This document shows, piece after piece, positions 7,640-17,024 of a DNA stretch of 64,000 nucleotides. Each line of letters starts with the position of its first letter. Position 1 is the stretch's first letter. The DNA lies in contig NZ_JNWO01000022.1 of assembly GCF_000716435.1 (NCBI RefSeq), forward strand, positions 92,925 through 156,924, read 5' to 3'. The notes under the pieces were generated by a model. That model made no database searches. It saw only the letters and a program-made list of their open reading frames with translations, and had not been told where the DNA came from. The stretch comes from Streptomyces xylophagus. Lineage in GTDB: Bacteria; Actinomycetota; Actinomycetes; Streptomycetales; Streptomycetaceae. A program made the position numbers and the translations under genes.

Positions 7640-8605
7640 TCAGACCGCCTGGGACGCGACGTACGCGCCACGCTTCTCAATTGCCATCTGGTAGAGGCGC
7701 CCGGCGCGGTACGAAGAGCGCACCAGCGGACCGGACATGACCCCGGAGAAGCCGATCTGGTCGGCCTCCTCCTTCAGCTCCACGAACTCGTGCGGCTTCA
7801 CCCAGCGCTCCACGGGGTGGTGCCGCACCGACGGCCGCAGGTACTGCGTGATGGTCACCAACTCGCAGCCCGCCTCGTGCAGTTGGCGCAGCGCCTCGCT
7901 GACCTCCTCGCGGGTCTCGCCCATGCCGAGGATCAGGTTCGACTTCGTGACCAGACCGTAGTCGCGGGCGGCCGTGATGACCTTCAGGGAACGGTCGTAA
8001 CGGAAGCCCGGGCGGATCCGCTTGAAGATGCGCGGGACCGTCTCGACGTTGTGCGCGAAGACCTCGGGGCGGGACGAGAAGACCTCGGCGAGCTGCTCCG
8101 GGACCGCGTTGAAGTCGGGGGCCAGGAGCTCCACCTTGGTGCGGCCGGCCTCGCGGGACGACGTCTGCTCGTGGATCTGGCGGACCGTCTCCGCGTACAG
8201 CCAGGCGCCGCCGTCCTCCAGGTCGTCGCGGGCGACGCCGGTGATCGTGGCGTAGTTCAGGTCCATCGTGACGACGGACTCGCCGACCCGGCGCGGCTCG
8301 TCGCGGTCCAGGGCCTCGGGCTTGCCGGTGTCGATCTGGCAGAAGTCGCAGCGCCGCGTGCACTGGTCGCCGCCGATGAGGAAGGTCGCCTCGCGGTCCT
8401 CCCAGCACTCGTAGATGTTGGGGCAGCCGGCTTCCTGGCAGACCGTGTGCAGGCCCTCGCTCTTCACGAGGGCTTGCATCTTCGTGTACTCGGGGCCCAT
8501 TTTCGCCCGGGTCTTGATCCACTCGGGCTTGCGCTCGATGGGGGTCTGGGCGTTCCGGACCTCCAGGCGCAGCATCTTGCGTCCGTCTGGGGTGACTGCG
8601 GACAC
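7640..8605 (-). CDS. lipA: Lipoyl synthase (LipA)
   Basis: LipA is a radical-SAM enzyme that inserts two sulfur atoms into octanoyl groups on lipoyl domains. The 321-residue product carries both cluster motifs: the auxiliary cluster cysteines C56, C61 and C67 ([12 protein letters not shown]) and the radical-SAM CxxxCxxC at C82, C86 and C89 (CTRRCDFC). The GTG start at 8605 is preferred over an upstream ATG because GGGAG lies 5 nt before it. lipB lies immediately upstream on the same strand, and its substrates (the E2 subunit SucB and the PDH complex) are encoded in the same window. Confidence 0.96.
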   Translation of the reverse strand: MSAVTPDGRKMLRLEVRNAQTPIERKPEWIKTRAKMGPEYTKMQALVKSEGLHTVCQEAGCPNIYECWEDREATFLIGGDQCTRRCDFCQIDTGKPEALDRDEPRRVGESVVTMDLNYATITGVARDDLEDGGAWLYAETVRQIHEQTSSREAGRTKVELLAPDFNAVPEQLAEVFSSRPEVFAHNVETVPRIFKRIRPGFRYDRSLKVITAARDYGLVTKSNLILGMGETREEVSEALRQLHEAGCELVTITQYLRPSVRHHPVERWVKPHEFVELKEEADQIGFSGVMSGPLVRSSYRAGRLYQMAIEKRGAYVASQAV

Positions 8606-8710
8606 ATCGGCTCCCTGTAGCTTCGATTCTTCGGCGTACACCAGGGTACGCCCGTGATTTCAGGCCCCCGCCTTGAGGCCAACCTCAGGGCGGAAAGTCA
8701 CATTCCCGGG

Positions 8711-9508
8711 TCAGGCGGTCGCCTTCTCCACGATCCGCGGCTTCAGATCCGCGTGCTCCAGTACGTCCTTCAGGTGCCGCTCGACCACCGGCAGAACCTC
8801 GTCGATCGTCACGTCACGGCCCAACTCGGCCGCGAGCGAGGCGACGCCTGCGTCGCGGATGCCGCACGGGATGATGCGGTCGAACCACCTGTTGTCCGGG
8901 TTCACGTTCAGCGCGAAGCCGTGCATCGTGACGCCCTTGGCCACGCGGATGCCGATCGCGGCGATCTTGCGGTCCTCGCGGCGCTGGCCGGCGTTCGAGG
9001 GCGCGTACTCCGGGCCGTTCATCCGGGGGTCGAACTCCTCGTCGTGCAGACGGGGGTCGAAATCGAGGGACAGCCCGCCGATCGACGGCCGTTGCTCCAC
9101 GGGATCGCCGAGCACCCACACGCCGCTGCGGCCCTCGACGCGGCTGGTCTCCACGCCGAACTCCGCGCACACGCGGATCAGCGCGTCCTCCAGGCGTCGT
9201 ACGTGCGCGACGACGTCCACCGGGCGGGGCAGCTTCTGGATCGGGTAGCCGACCAGCTGGCCCGGGCCGTGCCAGGTGATCTTGCCGCCGCGGTCGACGT
9301 CGATGACCGGGGTGCCGTCGAGCGGGCGCTCGTTGTCCTGCGTGCGGCGGCCCGCCGTGTAGACCGGCGGGTGCTCCAGGAGCAGCACGGTGTCGGGGAC
9401 CTCGTCCGCGAAGCGGGCCGTGTGCACCCGGCGCTGCTCGTCCCACGCCTCCTGGTACTCCACCGCGTCCGCGCCGAACCCCATCCGGACGAACCGCAAC
9501 TCACCCAC
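8711..9508 (-). CDS. lipB: Lipoyl(octanoyl) transferase (LipB)
   Basis: LipB moves octanoate from acyl carrier protein to lipoyl domains, the step before LipA. The 265-residue protein has the family motif [13 protein letters not shown] (H80) and the catalytic pair Lys181 (RKIAAIGIR) and Cys215 (IPCGI). About 30 residues around 141-175 ([19 protein letters not shown]) form an insertion relative to short LipB proteins. The GTG start has GGGAGG 8 nt upstream. It probably forms a transcription unit with lipA 105 nt downstream. Confidence 0.96.
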   Translation of the reverse strand: MGELRFVRMGFGADAVEYQEAWDEQRRVHTARFADEVPDTVLLLEHPPVYTAGRRTQDNERPLDGTPVIDVDRGGKITWHGPGQLVGYPIQKLPRPVDVVAHVRRLEDALIRVCAEFGVETSRVEGRSGVWVLGDPVEQRPSIGGLSLDFDPRLHDEEFDPRMNGPEYAPSNAGQRREDRKIAAIGIRVAKGVTMHGFALNVNPDNRWFDRIIPCGIRDAGVASLAAELGRDVTIDEVLPVVERHLKDVLEHADLKPRIVEKATA

Positions 9509-9791
9509 GGCAAGCGCCTCCCTGGCAGCAACCTACGAGTCGTAAGGCACGAAACATGCCTACGCCACTGTACGACCGACCGCTGACAGCCCACCGGGCG
9601 GTCGGGACCGTCAGCCCTACGACCAATCCTCACACGATCGGATGAATGCACGTCGGAATGTGCGACGGGATGCTTACGCTCCGCTACATTCGCGCCGTTC
9701 ACGAGGCCAAAAGGGCTGCTCACAGGCAATCCGGGCAGCAGCGACCGAATCGGCCGCTGTGGGGCCCGAAAGGCAGGAGACCGCACCGCAG

Positions 9792-11228
9792 ATGACGGAA
9801 CGACCCGCGCAGCGCACTCCCAACCGTCAGCTCGCCGCGCTCATCGCAGAAGCGGGGTTCTCCAACGCAGGTCTCGCCCGTCGCGTGGACCAGCTCGGTC
9901 TGGAGCACGGACTCGATCTCAGATACGACAAGACATCCGTCACCCGGTGGCTGCGCGGCCAGCAGCCCAGAGGCACCACCCCCGCCCTCATCGCCGAGGT
10001 CTTCACCCGGCGGCTCGGGCGCCGGCTCACCGCGCAGGACCTCGGGCTCGACGCCTGTGCGCCGGTGTACGCGGGGCTCGAGTTCGCCGCGACGCCCGAG
10101 GAGGCCGTCGACATCGTCAGCGGGCTGTGGCGCAAGGACTCCGGCAGCCACGCCGAACTGCGCAAGATCGCCTTCACCCCGGCCGGTCTCGTGGTGCCGA
10201 GCCGGGACTGGCTGATCGGCCGCGCAGACGACCGGGTCGGCCGCTCCGAACCCGCGAACCGGGTGCCCCCGCAGGGCCGCCCCGCCGTACCCCGCCAGCG
10301 CGGGGCGGCCGAGCGCGGCCCCGGCCAGAAGGTCACCGGCGGCGACATCTCCGCGCTCCGCTCGGTCGGCGAACTCTTCCGCACCCTCGACAACGCCTAC
10401 GGCGGCGGCCACGCCCGGCAGGCCCTCGTGCGCTACCTGGAGCACGAGACCGAACCGATGCTGCGCGGCACCTACGGCGAACAGACCGGCCGGCGCCTGT
10501 TCGCGGCGGCGGCCGACCTCACCCGGCTCGCGGGCTGGACGTCGTACGACATCGCCGCGCACGGGCTCGCGCAGCGGTACTTCGTGCAGGCGCTGCGGCT
10601 CGCGCAGGCGGCGGGGGACCGGGCCTACGGCTCGTACGTGCTCATCACCATGAGCCGGCAGGCCGTCTATCTCGGGCACGGGCGGGAGGCCGTGCAGCTG
10701 GCGCGGGTGGCGCAGCAGGGGGTCGGGACCAGCGCGCCGCCCGTCGTGCAGGCGCTGTTGCACGCCGTGGAGGCGCGGGCGCACGGGGTGCTCGGGGAGG
10801 TGCGGGCGTGCACCTCGGCGCTCGTGCGGGCCGAGCGCGCCCTCGAAGCGGCACGCGGCGGGGACGAAGTGCCGTACTGGGCGCGGTTCTTCGACGAGGC
10901 GCAGCTCGCCGACGAGTTCGGGCACGCGCACCGGGATCTCCAGCAGTTCCGGGCGGCTGCGCAGCACGCGGAGCGGTCGTTGCAGTTGCGGGCGCCTGCG
11001 TTTGCGCGCAGTCGGCTGTTCTGTCGTGTTGTTCTCGCCTCCGCACGGCTTGGGCTGGGTGAGCTTGATCAGGCCTGTGCGTTGGGGGCGGAGGCGGCGG
11101 GGCAGGCGGCGGAGATGCGGTCGGTGCGGGCTGTTGAGTATGTGCGGGATTTCGAGCGGCGGCTTGAGCCGTACAAGGACGCTGCGCCGGTGCGGGGGTA
11201 TCGCGACAAGGTCGCGGCGTTTGGGTGA
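9792..11228 (+). CDS. HTH regulator with C-terminal TPR-like helical region
   Basis: A 478-residue protein. Residues about 14-85 (RQLAALIAEAGFSNAGLARR to TSVTRWLRGQQPRGTTP) form a helix-turn-helix domain typical of a Streptomyces regulator family related to NsdA. Residues about 185-450 are helical repeats (AAADLTRLAGWTSYDIAAHG, ALRLAQAAGDRAYGSYVL) like TPR units. Such proteins influence development and antibiotic production in characterised cases; that role is inferred here. The ATG has AGGAGA 11 nt upstream. It is divergent from lipB with a 283-nt intergenic region. A family A repeat follows the stop. Confidence 0.8.
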   Translation: MTERPAQRTPNRQLAALIAEAGFSNAGLARRVDQLGLEHGLDLRYDKTSVTRWLRGQQPRGTTPALIAEVFTRRLGRRLTAQDLGLDACAPVYAGLEFAATPEEAVDIVSGLWRKDSGSHAELRKIAFTPAGLVVPSRDWLIGRADDRVGRSEPANRVPPQGRPAVPRQRGAAERGPGQKVTGGDISALRSVGELFRTLDNAYGGGHARQALVRYLEHETEPMLRGTYGEQTGRRLFAAAADLTRLAGWTSYDIAAHGLAQRYFVQALRLAQAAGDRAYGSYVLITMSRQAVYLGHGREAVQLARVAQQGVGTSAPPVVQALLHAVEARAHGVLGEVRACTSALVRAERALEAARGGDEVPYWARFFDEAQLADEFGHAHRDLQQFRAAAQHAERSLQLRAPAFARSRLFCRVVLASARLGLGELDQACALGAEAAGQAAEMRSVRAVEYVRDFERRLEPYKDAAPVRGYRDKVAAFG

Positions 11229-11264
11229 GACGAGGGGTGCGGTTCGGGGGACTGCGCGGGTCCG

Positions 11265-11297
11265 TTGTGGCTGGTCGCGCAGTTCCCCGCGCCCCTA
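11265..11297 (-). repeat. Dispersed repeat family A, copy 1
   Basis: The minus strand carries the family core GGGGCGCGGGGAACTGCGCG followed by ACCAGCCACAAC. It sits between the convergent regulator and FAD-oxidoreductase genes. At least ten related copies occur in this window. Confidence 0.85.
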
Positions 11298-11305
11298 AAA
11301 GCCTT

Positions 11306-13111
11306 TCAGGCGGCCTGTGTTGTTGGCAGTGGGTCCGCCCTGTGCATTGAGCCCGCCGCTCCCAGGTCCGCCAGGATTGCGGACGACGCCCGGTGGCCCG
11401 AATGCAGCGCCCCCTGGACCGTGCTGGTGTCCCGGTGGTCGCCGCACACGTACAGGCCGGCCAACAGCCGTACGGGACGGCGTAGATCGTGCGGTGGGCG
11501 CATGACCGGGACGGCCGTGGGGGTGTGGTGGACGGCGAGGGTCTCCCAGCGGGTGGTCGAGGTGCCGTAGAGGCGGGACAGATGCATGCGTACGGCGGTG
11601 TCGACGTCCGGTGGGGGAGGGCCGAGGACCGTCGAGGAGACGAGGGCGCGGCCGGCGGGTGCCCGGCCTGGGTCGACCTCGCTGACGACCGCCGTGTGCG
11701 CGACCGGGCCGCCGCGGTCGGAGTCGAGGAGCAGGGCGGCGCCGGTCGCGGGCGGGTCGTCGGTCGTGTGGTGCACCACCGTCACCGGGTGGAAGTCGGG
11801 TACGCGCAGGCCGGGCAGGAGTTCGGCCGCCGCGCGCGCGTCCGTCGCCACGAGCACGGCCCGGCAGCGGATCTCGCCGTGCTCGGCGGTGGTCACCGAC
11901 GTCGTCGATACGGCCGTCACGCGCACGCCCGTGTGCACGGTCCCCGGCGGCAGCGCTGCCGCGAGCACCTCGGGCAGCATCTCCGCGCCGCCCTCCGGCA
12001 GGCAGAGCCGACCGCCCGCGAAGGCCCGCAGCGCCAGGTCCGCGCACCGGCTGGAGGTCGTCAACTCCGGGTCACAGAGCAGCGCGGCGAGCAGGGGGCG
12101 AAGGAAACCGTCGACGGTGCGTGCGGGGACCCCACGTGCCGCGAGCGCCTGCCCTGCGGGCAACTCGGGCCGCGACAGGAGGCGTTCGACAGGCGTCCCC
12201 GCGAGCCGCGTGAGCGCGGTTCCGAGCCGAGCCTGGTCGACGGGGCCGCCGAGAGGGGCACCGGACCGGGACCTGGGGATGGCTGAGGCCGCCCGGCCGA
12301 CCACGGCCCGGTCCTTGAGCGTGGGGCCGCCCCAGGAGGAGTCCGTTCGATCGCCGGGAGCCGGCCGGCCCCGGGAAGTTCCTGCCCGGTCCCTGAGCGT
12401 CCCCCGGGAAGCGGTCCGGTCCTTGGGCGTAGGGGCACCCGTGGAAGTTCCGGTGCGGCCCTTGGGCGCGGACTCGTCCCCGGAGGCTTCTGTCCGGTCG
12501 CCGGCGCCGGGCGCGTCCGCAGGGGTTCCTGTCCGGTTCTGGGGCATCGCCCCGTTCCCGGAGGCTCCCGCCCGGTCCCTGAATGTCGCCGCGCTCCCGG
12601 AAGTGCCCGCCCCGCCCCCGGGTGCCGCCGCAGCCCAGGCGACGCCCCCGAACCCCCTCACGATCGGGCCGCCCCAAGCGGAGCCCGCCCGCCCCCGAGC
12701 CCTTGGCCCGCCCCAGAGGGAACCCCTCCGTACCGCCCCCACCCGAGGGGCGCTCGCCAGGGCGCGTACCGCGTGGAGTGCGCCCCGTGCGCTCCCTCCG
12801 GGCGCCGGGGTGCCCGCGTGGTGGTGGCGGCCGTCGCTGTGGAGGAGGACTCCCGGTGCGAAGGGGCGCAGGACCAGGGCGTCGAGGCCCGGGGTCAGGC
12901 GGAGTTCGGGGTACGAGGTGGACAGGAACTGTCCGATCCGGTCGAGCCGGAACCCGTCGACCTTCTCGGTCGACATACGGCCCCCCACGTAAGGGGCGGC
13001 CTCCAGGACTGCGGTCGTTACTCCTGCGCTGATCAGCCGATGCGCCGCGGCGAGTCCGGCGACCCCGGCTCCCACGACGACTACGTCCGCCTGGTACGCG
13101 GGCTCAAGCAC
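11306..13111 (-). CDS. FAD-dependent oxidoreductase (amine oxidase fold) with an internal repeat insertion
   Basis: The 601-residue protein begins with a Rossmann FAD motif (VVVGAGVAGLAAAHRL, G14/G16/G19) and GGRMSTEKVDGFRLDRIGQF, and ends with GLYVCGDHRDTSTVQGALHSG, the second FAD-contact motif of the flavin amine-oxidase/phytoene desaturase fold. Relatives are near 430 residues; the excess is about 165 residues (121-285) of low complexity. That stretch contains eight degenerate 13-14-residue units such as DRAGTSRGRPAPG and KGRTGTSTGAPTP. The flanking catalytic parts look intact and stay in frame. GTG start with GGAGGGG just upstream. The substrate is unknown. Confidence 0.85.
   Translation of the reverse strand: MLEPAYQADVVVVGAGVAGLAAAHRLISAGVTTAVLEAAPYVGGRMSTEKVDGFRLDRIGQFLSTSYPELRLTPGLDALVLRPFAPGVLLHSDGRHHHAGTPAPGGSARGALHAVRALASAPRVGAVRRGSLWGGPRARGRAGSAWGGPIVRGFGGVAWAAAAPGGGAGTSGSAATFRDRAGASGNGAMPQNRTGTPADAPGAGDRTEASGDESAPKGRTGTSTGAPTPKDRTASRGTLRDRAGTSRGRPAPGDRTDSSWGGPTLKDRAVVGRAASAIPRSRSGAPLGGPVDQARLGTALTRLAGTPVERLLSRPELPAGQALAARGVPARTVDGFLRPLLAALLCDPELTTSSRCADLALRAFAGGRLCLPEGGAEMLPEVLAAALPPGTVHTGVRVTAVSTTSVTTAEHGEIRCRAVLVATDARAAAELLPGLRVPDFHPVTVVHHTTDDPPATGAALLLDSDRGGPVAHTAVVSEVDPGRAPAGRALVSSTVLGPPPPDVDTAVRMHLSRLYGTSTTRWETLAVHHTPTAVPVMRPPHDLRRPVRLLAGLYVCGDHRDTSTVQGALHSGHRASSAILADLGAAGSMHRADPLPTTQAA
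12257..12751 (-). repeat. Intragenic degenerate minisatellite (about 40-nt units)
   Basis: Within the FAD-oxidoreductase gene, eight or so imperfect units of 39-42 nt encode variants of [D/N]RTGTSxGAPxPK (for example DRTASRGTLR, DRAGTSRGRPAPG, DRTDSSWGGPTLK). All keep the frame. The preceding WGGP repeats (WGGPRARGRAGSA, WGGPIVRGFGG) appear related. Confidence 0.75.
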
Positions 13112-13302
13112 GTGCCCCTCCTCGAGGTTGCGCGGCCGGTGGAGACGTCATGCCCCCAACAGCCTCCAGGGATACCCGAGTTCGGGTCGAGGTTAGGGCC
13201 GTGATCGGTCAAGGGCAGTCGCGCATACGCAGGGCACGGTCGCACAACGGTCGCATACGGTCGCCGTGCGTCATCATCCGCCGTGGTTCAGGTCCCGGAC
13301 GG

Positions 13303-14199
13303 TCACAGCGCCGCCCGGATCGCCCCCTCGATCTCCGGGAACGCGAACGTGAACCCCGACTCCAACAGCCGCTTCGGCAGCACCCGTTGACTCCCCAGCA
13401 CATCCCCGGACATCTCGCCGAGGACCAGCTTCAGCGCGGGCGCCGGCACGGTGAAGAGGGACGGGCGGCGCATCACCCGGCCCATCGCCGCCGAGATCTC
13501 ACGGTTCGTCAGCGGGTTCGGCGCGGTGAGGTTGAAGGGTCCCGCCAGGCCCTCGGTGTCGATGAGGTGCCGGATCGCCGCCACCTCGTCGTGCAGCGCG
13601 ACGAACGACCAGTACTGCCGCCCGTCGCCGAACCGCCCACCCAGGCCCGCCTTGTAGAGGGGGAACAGCTTGGCCCACGCCCCGCCCTCGCGCGCCACGA
13701 CAAGACCGGTCCGCGCGAACACCGTCCGGACGCCCGCCTCCTGAACGGGCGTCGTCGCCTCCTCCCACTCCACGCACAGCGAGGGCAGAAAGCCGTCCCC
13801 GGGAGGCGCGTCCTCGTCCACGGCACGGTCGCCCGTCTCGCCGTAGAAGCCGATCGCGCTGCCGTTCACCCACACCCGCGGTGGCCGGTCCAGCGCGGCC
13901 ACGGCCTCCGCGAGCGCCGCCGTGCCCAGCACCCGGCTGTCCCGGACCGTCTTCTTGTAGGCGTCCGTCCAGCGGTGGTCGCCGACGCCCGCACCGGCCA
14001 GATTGACCACCGCGTCGCACCCGTCGAGCGCCGCCGCGTCCACGTACTGCCCCTCGGGGTCCCAGCACACCTCGTCCGCGCCCTTGGCGGCCCGCCGCAC
14101 CAGGCGCACCACCTCGTGCCCGTCCGCGGTCAGGGACCGCACCAGTGCGCTGCCGATCAGACCGGAGGCGCCGGTCACCGCGATTCGCGAGCGTTCCAT
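13303..14199 (-). CDS. TIGR01777 family NAD-dependent epimerase/dehydratase-like protein
   Basis: A 298-residue extended SDR protein. The N-terminal nucleotide-binding motif TGASGLIGSALVRSL is followed by NLAGAGVGDHRWTDAYKK and the family signature VNGSAIGFYGETGDRAVDE. The C-terminal part, with FNLTAPNPLTNREISAAMGR and VLPKRLLESGFTFAFPEIEGA, matches the DUF1731 end of the TIGR01777 (YfcH/SulA-like) family. The family's reaction is not established. Start at MERSRIAV is chosen by alignment with the Rossmann fold; GAGGCAGG lies upstream. It may form a unit with the downstream FAD oxidoreductase, from which it is separated by 191 nt. Confidence 0.88.
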   Translation of the reverse strand: MERSRIAVTGASGLIGSALVRSLTADGHEVVRLVRRAAKGADEVCWDPEGQYVDAAALDGCDAVVNLAGAGVGDHRWTDAYKKTVRDSRVLGTAALAEAVAALDRPPRVWVNGSAIGFYGETGDRAVDEDAPPGDGFLPSLCVEWEEATTPVQEAGVRTVFARTGLVVAREGGAWAKLFPLYKAGLGGRFGDGRQYWSFVALHDEVAAIRHLIDTEGLAGPFNLTAPNPLTNREISAAMGRVMRRPSLFTVPAPALKLVLGEMSGDVLGSQRVLPKRLLESGFTFAFPEIEGAIRAAL

Positions 14200-14272
14200 G
14201 GCGTCCATCCTGCCTCGTTGATCCATAAAACCCCCATGAGGACGGCGCCGCCCCCGCCGTACTGTGGCTCAC

Positions 14273-14761
14273 ATGTCCGAGCCGTACATACGCATCGCCC
14301 TGCCCGACGACGACGAGGAACTCGGCCGGTTGGACCGCGCCACCTGGTCCCACCTGCATGCCGTCATGCCCCGGCCGCAGCCGCCGTACGCTCCCTTCTT
14401 CGACGAGCGGCACGCGCCCGGCGATCATCTGGTCGCCGAACTCGACCGCCGGATCGTCGGCTACATCCGGCTGGCCTTTGCCACCCCGCTCGCCTGCAAC
14501 GCGCACGTCCGGCAGATCCAGGGGCTCGCCGTCGCCGAGGAGGCGCGCGGACATGGGGTCGGGAGGGCGCTGATCCGGGCCGCCGTCGACGAGACCCGGC
14601 GGCGCGGCGCCCGGCGGCTCACCTTGCGCGTGCTCGGGCACAACACCCCGGCGCGGAAGCTCTACGAGGCCGAGGGGTTCGTCGTCGAAGGCGTACTGCC
14701 CGAGGAGTTCCTGCTCGACGGGAAGTACGTGGACGACGTGTTCATGGGCCGCCCTGTATGA
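14273..14761 (+). CDS. GNAT family N-acetyltransferase
   Basis: The 162-residue protein has a standard GNAT fold: IRIALPDDDEELGRLDRATW at the start, the acetyl-CoA loop IQGLAVAEEARGHGVGRALI (Q/RxxGxG/A motif) and LRVLGHNTPARKLYEAEGF near the end. The acceptor substrate cannot be predicted. TACTGT (14260-14265) lies 7 nt before the ATG and there is no Shine-Dalgarno sequence, so the gene is probably leaderless. It is convergent with the MarP-like protease gene. Confidence 0.88.
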   Translation: MSEPYIRIALPDDDEELGRLDRATWSHLHAVMPRPQPPYAPFFDERHAPGDHLVAELDRRIVGYIRLAFATPLACNAHVRQIQGLAVAEEARGHGVGRALIRAAVDETRRRGARRLTLRVLGHNTPARKLYEAEGFVVEGVLPEEFLLDGKYVDDVFMGRPV

Positions 14762-14771
14762 GCCTATGGGT

Positions 14772-15956
14772 CTATGAGGTGACCAGGTCGCCCGTGTCCA
14801 CCTCGGCCGTCGCGGTCGCCGCGCGCTGTGCGTCGCCGGAGACCTCGTCGGCCGTCAGCACGTACCCCGTCTCGTCGTCCTGGGTGGAGCGGGCGAAGAC
14901 GACGCCGTAGACCTTGCCGTCGGTCGTCAGGAGGGGGCCGCCGGAGTTGCCGGGGCGGACCGTGGAGCGGATCGAGTAGATCTCGCGGGTGACGGTCCCG
15001 TTGTTGTAGATGTTCTGCCCGGTCGCGTTGACCCGGTTGGCGACGGTCGCGGCCTGGAGGTTCAGGTCGCCGTCCTGCGGATAGCCGGCCACCACGGCCG
15101 AGTCGCCGCGCGCCGCGCTGTCGTCGAAGCGCAGCACCGGCGCGGACAGCCCCGGCACGTACAGCACGGCCACGTCCTTGCTCGGGTCGAAGAGGACCAC
15201 CCGTGCCTCGTACGACCGCCCGACCCCGCCGATACGGACGGTCGGGTTGTCGATGCCGGCCACCACGTGCGCGTTGGTCATCACGTGCTGCGGGGAGAAC
15301 ACGAAGCCGCTGCCCTCGCGGCCCTGGGTGCCCGAGGAGCCCTCGATCTTGACCGTGCTCCGCTTGGAGGCGTTCGTCGCGGCGGCCGTGACGCTGTCGC
15401 CGGTGGGCTTGGCGACCTCGGCCGTCGACGCGTTCTCGAACGGGTTGAAGACCTGCGGGAAGCCCGCCTCGGTGAGCGCGGAGGTCGCCCGCGAGAACCA
15501 CGTCGGTGTCGTGTCCGGCATGAGCTTCTGCACGCTGCCCAGCAGCGTCGAGTCCTGGATCGCCGTCGTGACCGTCGCGGACGAGGACGCGCCCAGCACG
15601 CTCGCGGCCACCCAGGCCACGATCATCACCGCCACCGAGTTCGCCGCGGCCCCGCCGATCCCGTCGGCCACCCGCAGCGGACCCTGGTCCAGCTCCTTGC
15701 GCAGCTTGAGCGCCAGCCGCCCCGCCAGTTCGTGCCCCACCACCGCCGGGGCCAGCACGGTGAGCACGGCGGTCACCGTGGCCGCCGTCGTCCCCGGTGT
15801 CACCAGGTCCATCACCCACGGCAGCACCCATACGCCGACGACCGCACCGCCCACGAACCCGGCGAGCGACACACATCCGGCGACTAGGCCGCGCCGGTAC
15901 CCGGACGCCGCGTAGGCGAGGATCACCAGCAACAACAGCAGGTCGAGCAGGTCCAC
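14772..15956 (-). CDS. Membrane-anchored serine protease, MarP-like (CvpA domain plus trypsin-like domain)
   Basis: The 394-residue protein has four predicted N-terminal membrane helices in a CvpA/colicin V-like region (MDLLDLLLLLVILAYAASGY onward, to about residue 122), then an extracytoplasmic trypsin-like domain with the triad His230 (MTNAHVV), Asp261 (PSKDVAVL) and Ser338 (RPGNSGGPLL). This is the architecture of mycobacterial MarP (Rv3671c), which activates a peptidoglycan hydrolase under acid stress. A PGRP-type amidase-like gene is its divergent neighbour, 188 nt away, and is a plausible substrate or partner (inference). GTG start with AAAGGCGG upstream. Confidence 0.9.
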   Translation of the reverse strand: MDLLDLLLLLVILAYAASGYRRGLVAGCVSLAGFVGGAVVGVWVLPWVMDLVTPGTTAATVTAVLTVLAPAVVGHELAGRLALKLRKELDQGPLRVADGIGGAAANSVAVMIVAWVAASVLGASSSATVTTAIQDSTLLGSVQKLMPDTTPTWFSRATSALTEAGFPQVFNPFENASTAEVAKPTGDSVTAAATNASKRSTVKIEGSSGTQGREGSGFVFSPQHVMTNAHVVAGIDNPTVRIGGVGRSYEARVVLFDPSKDVAVLYVPGLSAPVLRFDDSAARGDSAVVAGYPQDGDLNLQAATVANRVNATGQNIYNNGTVTREIYSIRSTVRPGNSGGPLLTTDGKVYGVVFARSTQDDETGYVLTADEVSGDAQRAATATAEVDTGDLVTS

Positions 15957-16012
15957 GGAGCCGCCTTTCTCTCGGAACCCTTAGTACGCGAGGAACGGGC
16001 CCACTGATCAGT

Positions 16013-16052
16013 CACGCGCGCGTGGTCCCCGGGAACCGACCACGCGTGCGTG
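16013..16052. promoter_or_regulatory. Inverted repeat in the marP-like/PGRP divergent promoter region
   Basis: Arms CACGCGCGCGTGGT (16013-16026) and ACCACGCGTGCGTG (16039-16052) pair with one mismatch around a 12-nt centre. The position midway between two divergent genes suggests an operator shared by both; no regulator can be named. Confidence 0.5.
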
Positions 16053-16144
16053 TACCCCCAGAAACGTGCCGGACCAGGACGATGGTTCCACCGGGTGGCA
16101 CAGCACACATCGCGGGCGGACGGAATCCGGCCGAGAGTGTGATC

Positions 16145-16954
16145 ATGCGTGTTCTGAGAAGAACGCCGGGTGCACGGCGCCGGCGCCGGGTACGAATACC
16201 CCGTCCCGCGCTCCTGATGCTGGCCTGTCTGCCCGGCCTCGCCGCCGTCCTGGTGCTGGCGCTGTGCGCGAACGGCATCGGACGCAAGGCGACGGCGGCC
16301 GTACGGCGACCGGTCGCGGCCCGCCCGGCGGCCGCCCCGCACACAGCGCCCAAGCCGCGCATCGTGCCGCGCTCGGCCTGGCTCGACGCCCTCTCCCGGC
16401 ACGCGCAGCCGCCGCCGCGCTACGACGACAAGGTCGTCGCCGTCTTCGTCCACCACACCGACTCGCCGAACGGCTACGCATGCGCGGACGCGCCCCGCAT
16501 CATCCGCTACCTCTACGCCGGCCAGACCGGTGTCCGGGACTGGGACGACATCGGCTACAACTTCCTCGTCGACCACTGCGGGACGATCTACGAGGGTCGG
16601 GCGGGGGGTGTCGACCGGGCCGTCACCGGGGCGCATACGCAGGGCTTCAATCACCGGACGGCGGGGATCGCGGCGATCGGGACGTTCACGGCGGGGATGG
16701 CGGTGCCGCGGGCGATGACGGATGCGATTGCGGCGCTGGCGGCGTGGAAGTTGGGGCTCGCGGATGTGGATCCGCGTGGCAAGGCCCACCTTGTGTCCAG
16801 CAACAGCCTCAGCCGGTATGCCTCCGGTACGACGGCGATCCTGCCCGTTCTCGCGGGGCACAAGGACGGGTATATGACGAGTTGCCCTGGGGCGGCGTTG
16901 TTGGCGCGGTTGCCGGAGGTTCGGGGGGTGGCGGCGCGGTTGCAGGGGCGTTGA
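16145..16954 (+). CDS. Secreted PGRP/N-acetylmuramoyl-L-alanine amidase-like protein
   Basis: A 269-residue protein with an Arg-rich N-terminus and one hydrophobic segment (LLMLACLPGLAAVLVLALCA, about residues 20-43) acting as signal anchor, followed by a peptidoglycan-recognition/amidase_2 domain. Zinc-site residues are visible: His in AVFVHHTDS, Tyr in DIGYNFLVD, His in TGAHTQGFN and the terminal AGHKDGYMTSCPGAAL. PGRP amidases cleave the bond between muramic acid and the stem peptide. It lies divergent to the MarP-like protease. No good Shine-Dalgarno sequence is visible, but this ATG gives a proper signal sequence. Confidence 0.88.
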   Translation: MRVLRRTPGARRRRRVRIPRPALLMLACLPGLAAVLVLALCANGIGRKATAAVRRPVAARPAAAPHTAPKPRIVPRSAWLDALSRHAQPPPRYDDKVVAVFVHHTDSPNGYACADAPRIIRYLYAGQTGVRDWDDIGYNFLVDHCGTIYEGRAGGVDRAVTGAHTQGFNHRTAGIAAIGTFTAGMAVPRAMTDAIAALAAWKLGLADVDPRGKAHLVSSNSLSRYASGTTAILPVLAGHKDGYMTSCPGAALLARLPEVRGVAARLQGR

Positions 16955-16956
16955 TC

Positions 16957-17012
16957 GCCCCCGCCGCCCCTACCCGTCCCATCCCCGGGGGCTGCGCCCC
17001 CGGACCCCGCTC
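16957..17012 (+). repeat. Dispersed repeat family B, left-half copy
   Basis: This intergenic stretch starts with the same terminal sequence as the foldback element at 24187 (CGCCCCCGCCGCCCCTACCC) and continues with GGGGGCTGCGCCCCCGG, then stops; the right half is missing. It lies directly after the PGRP gene. Confidence 0.75.
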
Positions 17013-17024
17013 GGTCGGATGTCG

